Below, piece after piece: positions 59,350 to 64,000 of a stretch of DNA of 64,000 nucleotides. A program made the translations under genes and the position numbers. The DNA is from Cellulomonas chitinilytica. Its GTDB lineage: Bacteria; Actinomycetota; Actinomycetes; Actinomycetales; Cellulomonadaceae. The stretch spans positions 1 through 64,000 of the forward strand of contig NZ_BONK01000007.1 of assembly GCF_016862675.1 (NCBI RefSeq). Reading direction: 5' to 3'. The notes under the pieces are model-generated. The model saw nothing but the letters and a program-made list of their open reading frames with translations. It did no database searches and was not told where the DNA came from. Within the stretch, counting starts at the first letter, position 1. The number at the start of each line of letters is the position of its first letter.

Positions 59350-60300
59350 GTGTCCTCTGCAGCACTCGACATCGGCGCCGGCGCACGTGCCGCCCGCGCC
59401 GCGGCGGCCGACCAGCCGCGCATCCGCACGCAACGCTCGCGCGACACCCGGATCGGCTGGTTGTTCGTCGCCCCGTTCGTCGTCGTCTTCGCGATGTTCC
59501 TCGTCTGGCCGCTCGTCCACGGTTTCTACCTGAGCTTCACCGGCGAGAGCATCACGGGCGCCGGCGGGGACTTCCTCGGGTTCGCCAACTACATCGAGGC
59601 CCTCAAGGACCCGATCATGTGGCGCTCGATGCTCAACACCGCGTGGTTCACGGTGCTGTCGACGATCCCGCTGGTGATCGTCGCGCTCGTCATGGCGCTG
59701 CTCGTGTTCCAGGGGCTGCCCGGCCAGTGGCTGTGGCGGCTGTCGTTCTTCATGCCGTTCCTCATGGCGTCCACGGTCGCCGCGCAGTTCTGGATCTGGA
59801 TGTACAACCCGCAGCTCGGCCTCGTGAACTACCTGCTCGGTGCCGTCGGCATCGAGGGGCAGGCGTGGTTGCAGGACCCGACGTGGGCGATGCTCGCGGT
59901 CGTCGTCGAGACGTTGTGGTGGACCGTCGGGTTCAACTTCCTGCTCTACCTCACGGCCCTGCAGAACATCCCCGAGCAGCAGTACGAGGCGTCCGCGCTC
60001 GACGGCGCCGGCCGGTGGCGCCAGGTCCGGTCGATCACGATCCCGCAGCTCGGCCCGACCACCGTGCTCATCGTGATCCTGCAGATCCTCGCGTCGCTCA
60101 AGGTCTTCGACCAGATCTACGTCATGACCAACGGCGGTCCCGGCGGCGTCACCCGGCCCGTCGTCCAGTACATCTTCGAGTCCGGCTTCACGGGGTACCG
60201 GTTCGGGTACGCGTCGTCGATCGCCTACATCTTCTTCGCGGTGATCGTCATCGTCTCGCTCGTCCAGGTCCGGTTCACGATGCGGAGGAGCGAGTCATGA
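59350..60300 (+). CDS. Sugar ABC transporter permease
   Basis: 316 residues from GTG 59350 with six membrane helices starting at GWLFVAPFVVVFAMFLVWPL. The EAA loop is EQQYEASALDGAGRWRQVR, and TNGGPGGVTRPVVQYIF is typical of MalF/UgpA-type permeases. An ACCGG/CCGGT hairpin (59310-59330) separates it from the binding-protein gene and may protect that message. Confidence 0.93.
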   Translation: MSSAALDIGAGARAARAAAADQPRIRTQRSRDTRIGWLFVAPFVVVFAMFLVWPLVHGFYLSFTGESITGAGGDFLGFANYIEALKDPIMWRSMLNTAWFTVLSTIPLVIVALVMALLVFQGLPGQWLWRLSFFMPFLMASTVAAQFWIWMYNPQLGLVNYLLGAVGIEGQAWLQDPTWAMLAVVVETLWWTVGFNFLLYLTALQNIPEQQYEASALDGAGRWRQVRSITIPQLGPTTVLIVILQILASLKVFDQIYVMTNGGPGGVTRPVVQYIFESGFTGYRFGYASSIAYIFFAVIVIVSLVQVRFTMRRSES

Positions 60301-61217
60301 CCACCACCGTCGCACCCCGGCCCCACGCCGGCTACAAGTCGGCGGCCCGGGGCCGCTTCGCCCAGGCCGCGAACCTGCGGACCGGCGAGAAGTTCCTCAG
60401 CCCCGGCCGGATCGTCGCGATCGTCGCGCTCGTGGTCATGGCCTTCGCGTGGCTGCTGCCGTTCCTGTGGGCCGTCGTCACGTCGTTCAAGTCGGAGACG
60501 TCCGCCGCCGCGACGCCCGTGTCCTGGTTCCCGAAGGACGGCTTCAACGTCGACGCCTACACGAACGTGCTCCGCGAGGGGAACATCCCGCTCTGGACGT
60601 GGAACAGCCTGCTCACGGCCACCGCCATCACGCTGCTCACGCTCGTCGTGTCGTCGCTCGCGGCCTACGCCCTCGCGCGGATCGACTTCCGGGGTCGGCG
60701 CTGGCTGTTCTGGCTGATCATCGCGTCGATCATCGTGCCGCCGCCGGTGCTCATCGTGCCGCTGTTCTACGAGATGCTCACGCTCAACCTCGTCGACACG
60801 TACTGGGCGATCATCCTTCCCCAGCTCGTCGCGCCGGCCATGGTGTTCGTGCTGATGAAGTTCTTCCAGCAGGTGCCGATCGAGCTGGAGGACGCCGCCC
60901 GCATCGACGGCGCCGGCCGGTTGCGGGTGTTCTGGTCGATCGTGCTGCCGCTGTCGCGGCCGATCCTCGCGGCCGTCGGGATCTTCGTGTTCATCGCGGC
61001 GTGGAACAACTTCCTGTGGCCGTTCATCATCACGAGCGACGCATCGCTGATGACCCTGCCCGTCGGGCTGCAGACCGTGAAGAGCGCCTACGGCCTGCAG
61101 TACGCCCAGACGATGGCGTCCGCCGTTCTCGCGGCGCTGCCCCTGATCGTGGTCTTCCTCTTCTTCCAGCGGCAGATCATCCGCGGGTTCTCGACGACCG
61201 GCTTCGGCGGTCAGTGA
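60297..61217 (+). CDS. Carbohydrate ABC transporter permease
   Basis: 306 residues with six membrane helices starting at IVAIVALVVMAFAWLLPFLW. EAA loop ELEDAARIDGAGRLRVFWSI. It is the second, MalG/UgpE-type permease. ATG 60297 overlaps the first permease stop (ATGA). No ATPase gene follows. Confidence 0.93.
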   Translation: MTTTVAPRPHAGYKSAARGRFAQAANLRTGEKFLSPGRIVAIVALVVMAFAWLLPFLWAVVTSFKSETSAAATPVSWFPKDGFNVDAYTNVLREGNIPLWTWNSLLTATAITLLTLVVSSLAAYALARIDFRGRRWLFWLIIASIIVPPPVLIVPLFYEMLTLNLVDTYWAIILPQLVAPAMVFVLMKFFQQVPIELEDAARIDGAGRLRVFWSIVLPLSRPILAAVGIFVFIAAWNNFLWPFIITSDASLMTLPVGLQTVKSAYGLQYAQTMASAVLAALPLIVVFLFFQRQIIRGFSTTGFGGQ

Positions 61218-61319
61218 GCCTCCGGTCCCACGTGCTCCACCAGTTCGACCTGTTCCATCTGAGCATCTGTTCCATCTGATCCATCGGTTCCACCTCCCCG
61301 ACCTGAGGAGCCTCGTCTC

Positions 61320-62861
61320 ATGACCACCGCACACGTGACGCTCGACCGGGACTTCACCGCCGGTGAGGTACCCCGCCGGATCTTCGGCTCGTTCGTCGAG
61401 CACATGGGTCGGTGCGTCTACACCGGCATCTACGAGCCCGGCCACGCCGCCGCCGACGAGCGGGGGTTCCGCACGGACGTGCTCGACCTCGTCCGCGAGA
61501 TGGGCCCGACCGTCATCCGGTACCCCGGGGGCAACTTCGTCTCCGGTTACCGGTGGGAGGACGGCGTCGGCCCCGCGTCCGAGCGGCCGCGGCGGCTCGA
61601 CGGCGCCTGGCACACCGTCGAGTCGAACGCGTTCGGCCTGCACGAGTTCGTCGACTGGGCCCGGGTCGCGGACGTCGAGGTCATGGAGGCCGTCAACCTC
61701 GGGACCCGCGGGGTCGACGAGGCGCGGGCGCTCGTCGAGTACGCCAACCACCCCGGCGGCACCGAGCTGTCCGACCTGCGCCGCAAGAACGGCCACGACG
61801 ACCCGTTCGGCATCAAGCTGTGGTGCCTCGGCAACGAGATGGACGGGCCCTGGCAGATGGGCGCCAAGACGGCCGACGAGTACGGACGGCTCGCCGTCGA
61901 GGCCGCGAAGGCCATGCGGCTCGTCGACCCGACCATCGAGCTCGTCGCGTGCGGTTCGTCGAGCTCGCAGATGCCGACGTTCGGGTCGTGGGAGCAGACC
62001 GTGCTGCGGCACACGTACGACCAGGTCGACTACGTGTCGCTGCACGCCTACTACCAGGAGCACGAGGGCGACCATGCGTCCTTCCTCGGCTCCGCCGTCG
62101 ACATGGACCACTTCATCGAGTCCGTCGTCGCCACCGCCGACGCCGTCCGCGCCGCCGGCAAGCACACCAAGCGCATCAACCTCTCGTTCGACGAGTGGAA
62201 CGTCTGGTACCAGACGGGTCGCGACACCGAGGACCAGCCGCACGTCATCGCCGAGCGCAACATCTGGCGCGAGCACCCGCGGATCATCGAGGACGAGTAC
62301 AACGTCACCGACGCCGTCGTCGTCGGGACCCTGCTCAACTCGCTGCTGCGGCACGGCGACCGCGTGAAGATCGCCAACCAGGCGCAGCTCGTCAACGTCA
62401 TCGCCCCCATCCGGTCCGAGGAGGGGGGCCCCGCCTGGCGGCAGTCGATCTTCTGGCCGTTCGCCCGCATGGCGGCGCTCGCCCGCGGCGAGATCCTGCG
62501 GGCCGTCGTGCGGTCCGACCGGTACGACACGAACCGGTTCGGCGACGTCGACCTCGTCGACGTCTCGGCGACCTGGTCGCAGGCCGACGGCCGGGTCGCG
62601 CTGTTCCTCGCGCACCGCGGGCTCGACGAGGACGCCACGGTGACCGTCGACCTGCGCGGCTGGACCGCCGGCCGGGTCGCCCGCGCCGAGGTCCTCGACA
62701 CCCCTGCGGGCGGCGACCGGTTCTCGTCGAACACGCAGGACCGGCAGGACGCGGTCGGGCTCCGCGCTCTCGACGGCGTCGCCGTCGACGGCAGCACCCT
62801 CACGGTCCGTCTTCCGGCCCTCTCCTGGGCGGTCGTCGAGCTGGAGGTCGCCGCCTCCTGA
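61320..62861 (+). CDS. Alpha-L-arabinofuranosidase, glycoside hydrolase family 51
   Basis: 513 residues. LWCLGNEMDG has the acid/base Glu173 and NLSFDEWNVWY the nucleophile Glu292, both diagnostic for GH51. The N-terminal GSFVEHMGRCVYTGIYEPGH and the C-terminal beta domain fit the family. It lacks a signal peptide and removes arabinose side groups from imported arabino-oligosaccharides. It lies 102 nt after the permease; a TGTTCCATCTGA direct repeat (about 61250-61280) is in the gap. Confidence 0.95.
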   Translation: MTTAHVTLDRDFTAGEVPRRIFGSFVEHMGRCVYTGIYEPGHAAADERGFRTDVLDLVREMGPTVIRYPGGNFVSGYRWEDGVGPASERPRRLDGAWHTVESNAFGLHEFVDWARVADVEVMEAVNLGTRGVDEARALVEYANHPGGTELSDLRRKNGHDDPFGIKLWCLGNEMDGPWQMGAKTADEYGRLAVEAAKAMRLVDPTIELVACGSSSSQMPTFGSWEQTVLRHTYDQVDYVSLHAYYQEHEGDHASFLGSAVDMDHFIESVVATADAVRAAGKHTKRINLSFDEWNVWYQTGRDTEDQPHVIAERNIWREHPRIIEDEYNVTDAVVVGTLLNSLLRHGDRVKIANQAQLVNVIAPIRSEEGGPAWRQSIFWPFARMAALARGEILRAVVRSDRYDTNRFGDVDLVDVSATWSQADGRVALFLAHRGLDEDATVTVDLRGWTAGRVARAEVLDTPAGGDRFSSNTQDRQDAVGLRALDGVAVDGSTLTVRLPALSWAVVELEVAAS

Positions 62862-63046
62862 CCGGTCGGTCGACCCGCTCGTGGGCGATGGCCGGCTGGA
62901 GGCCGCTGCCCACGACCCGGTCGGCTGACCACCGGGGCGGTGGTCGAGTGGAGGCCGCCGCCCCTCCGACCGGTCCGGTCGCTCCGCAGCCGGCCGGACC
63001 GGTCGCGGCGCGGTCGGGGGAGCGCGCACGGCTGGGCACCGTGCGC

Positions 63047-63114
63047 CACCCCGACCGCGCCGCGTGGCGACCGTCGCGACGTCACCCCGGCCGCGCAGCG
63101 TGGCGACCATCGCG
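63047..63114. repeat. 32-nt direct repeat in a gene-free gap
   Basis: Copies at 63047-63078 and 63083-63114 begin CACCCC and differ at a few positions. They lie in the 316-base gap 62862-63177, which otherwise shows only GC-rich sequence and the -10 box at 63165. Confidence 0.6.
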
Positions 63115-63164
63115 GCCACCCCGACGGTGTGCCGCCACGTGCCGCCGCCCGCGGCCGGCGCAGC

Positions 63165-63170
63165 TACGGT
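63165..63170 (+). promoter_or_regulatory. -10 box for a leaderless RNA methyltransferase gene
   Basis: TACGGT ends 7 nt before GTG 63178. Confidence 0.6.
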
Positions 63171-63177
63171 GGCGCGC

Positions 63178-63879
63178 GTGGACCCCGAGCACGACGACAC
63201 CCCCGACGCTTCGTCGCACGAGCCGACGCACGAGCCGACGCACCAGGCCCGTGACCTCGAGGCCGTCGGGGTCGGACCGTGGCCGGGCCCGCTGCCCGAC
63301 GACCCCCGCTACGACCCCGAGCTGCTCGCGCACGGCGACCGTCGCAACGTGGTCGACCAGTACCGCTACTGGACGGTCGAGGCGATCGTCGCCGACCTCG
63401 ACACCCGACGTCACCCCTTCCACGTGGCCGTCGAGAACTGGGCGCACGACCTCAACATCGGCTCGGTCGTCCGCACGGCCAACGCGTTCGCCGCCACCGA
63501 GGTGCACATCGTCGGCCGCCGCCGCTGGAACCGTCGCGGTGCGATGGTCACCGACCGGTACCAGCACATCCGGCACCACCCGACGGTCGAGGATCTCCTG
63601 ACGTGGGCGGCGAGCGGCGGTCCCGACGGCACACCCATCCCCGTGCTCGGCGTCGACAACCTTCCCGGCTCCGTCCCGCTCGAGGGCTACCCCCTGCCAC
63701 GGTCCTGCGTGCTGCTCTTCGGCCAGGAGTCCGTCGGCCTCTCGGACGCCGCCCGAGCAGCCGTCGTCGACGTGCTGCACATCGCCCAGTTCGGGTCGAC
63801 GCGCTCCATCAACGCCGGGGCCGCGGCCGCCATCGCGATGCACGCGTGGGTCGCCCAGCACGCGCGACGCGACGACTGA
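63178..63879 (+). CDS. TrmH/SpoU-family RNA 2'-O-methyltransferase
   Basis: 233 residues from GTG 63178. A charged N-terminal extension of about 70 residues precedes the SPOUT domain, with motif 1 NIGSVVRTANAFAATEVHIVG, motif 2 LLFGQESVGLS and motif 3 STRSINAGAAAAIAMHAW. It methylates a ribose of tRNA or rRNA; the exact target cannot be read. Earlier in-frame starts (63064) run through the repeats and are not supported. It appears monocistronic. Confidence 0.92.
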   Translation: MDPEHDDTPDASSHEPTHEPTHQARDLEAVGVGPWPGPLPDDPRYDPELLAHGDRRNVVDQYRYWTVEAIVADLDTRRHPFHVAVENWAHDLNIGSVVRTANAFAATEVHIVGRRRWNRRGAMVTDRYQHIRHHPTVEDLLTWAASGGPDGTPIPVLGVDNLPGSVPLEGYPLPRSCVLLFGQESVGLSDAARAAVVDVLHIAQFGSTRSINAGAAAAIAMHAWVAQHARRDD

Positions 63880-63901
63880 CCCCTCGGCCGGACGCCATGG
63901 G

Positions 63902-63959
63902 CGCCTCGGCGCAGCCGCACCGGTCGGCCGTCAGGGACGCCTCGGCGCAGCGGCACCGG
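63902..63959. repeat. 22-nt direct repeat near the window end
   Basis: CGCCTCGGCGCAGCCGCACC and its continuation at 63902-63923 recur at 63938-63959 with one mismatch. No gene is supported between 63880 and 64000. Confidence 0.55.
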
Positions 63960-64000
63960 GCTCCGTCGCGCGCCTCGCGTTGAGTGGCTCCTGAGGGCAT

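Noticed and set aside
1..64000. A complete contractile injection system or phage tail locus near the effector-like genes.
   Set aside because: I found no sheath, tube, baseplate or ATPase genes anywhere in the window, so the effector-like proteins are orphans here.
1..64000. tRNA, rRNA, riboswitch or insertion-sequence features.
   Set aside because: No cloverleaf with a conserved T-loop, no rRNA-like stretch, no recognisable riboswitch core and no transposase was seen.

Overview
The window looks like chromosomal DNA of a free-living, plant-polysaccharide-degrading actinobacterium, most like the Cellulomonas group. This is inferred from very high G+C with GC-rich third codon positions, frequent GTG starts, many genes whose TANNNT -10 box lies 6-7 nt from the start codon (leaderless architecture), LacI-controlled ABC sugar importers without their own ATPase, and xylan/arabinan glycosidases. 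I see no rRNA, tRNA, CRISPR array, insertion sequence or prophage.

Layout. 1-2960: end of an unknown gene with a strong hairpin terminator, then a repeat-rich protein with an effector-like LQxxxGN motif and a small partner gene. 2965-4449: a 13E12/DUF222 HNH protein with a LexA-type box upstream. 4588-9034: SDR reductase, FAD-dependent oxidoreductase and SGNH hydrolase behind a LacI-type operator. 9239-11345: cystathionine beta-synthase-like enzyme and a secreted peptidoglycan-binding-like protein. 11469-21737: hexuronate catabolism, with sugar isomerase/epimerase, Gfo/Idh dehydrogenase, fructuronate reductase and LacI on the minus strand, glucuronate isomerase, KDPG aldolase and KDG kinase on the plus strand, and altronate dehydratase on the minus strand. 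21838-24623: LacI, FadR-type GntR and a lactonase-like amidohydrolase. 24767-29566: gamma-glutamyltransferase, a CBS-like/GGDEF protein, TrmL and an aldo/keto reductase. 29844-42025: LacI, GH3, LplB-type ABC importer, GH42, GH39 and a DUF624 protein. 42485-47057: GH67 alpha-glucuronidase, mannonate dehydratase and a divergent LacI. 47381-50139: a DUF4157 protein with a second zinc-protease motif, translationally coupled to an Lgt-like membrane protein. 50186-56246: housekeeping genes (RecQ, SDR, PyrE, GNAT, HAD hydrolase, DedA). 56469-62861: LacI, ABC sugar importer and GH51 arabinofuranosidase. 63178-63879: a TrmH-type RNA methyltransferase.

How the genes work together. Xylan and arabinan oligosaccharides would be imported by the two ABC systems and trimmed in the cytoplasm by GH3, GH39, GH42, GH51 and GH67 enzymes. 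Glucuronate released by GH67 can pass through UxaC, the fructuronate reductase, ManD, KdgK and Eda to pyruvate and glyceraldehyde-3-phosphate, so one complete glucuronate route is encoded here. A shared 16-bp pseudo-palindrome (about TGGMAWGCGYTTKCCA) near several of these genes suggests a LacI-type hexuronate regulon.

The least understood parts are two effector-like proteins 47 kb apart, one with two HExxH motifs and a coupled Lgt-like protein, the SDR/FAD/SGNH cluster, and a 66-bp palindrome found in two convergent intergenic spaces.
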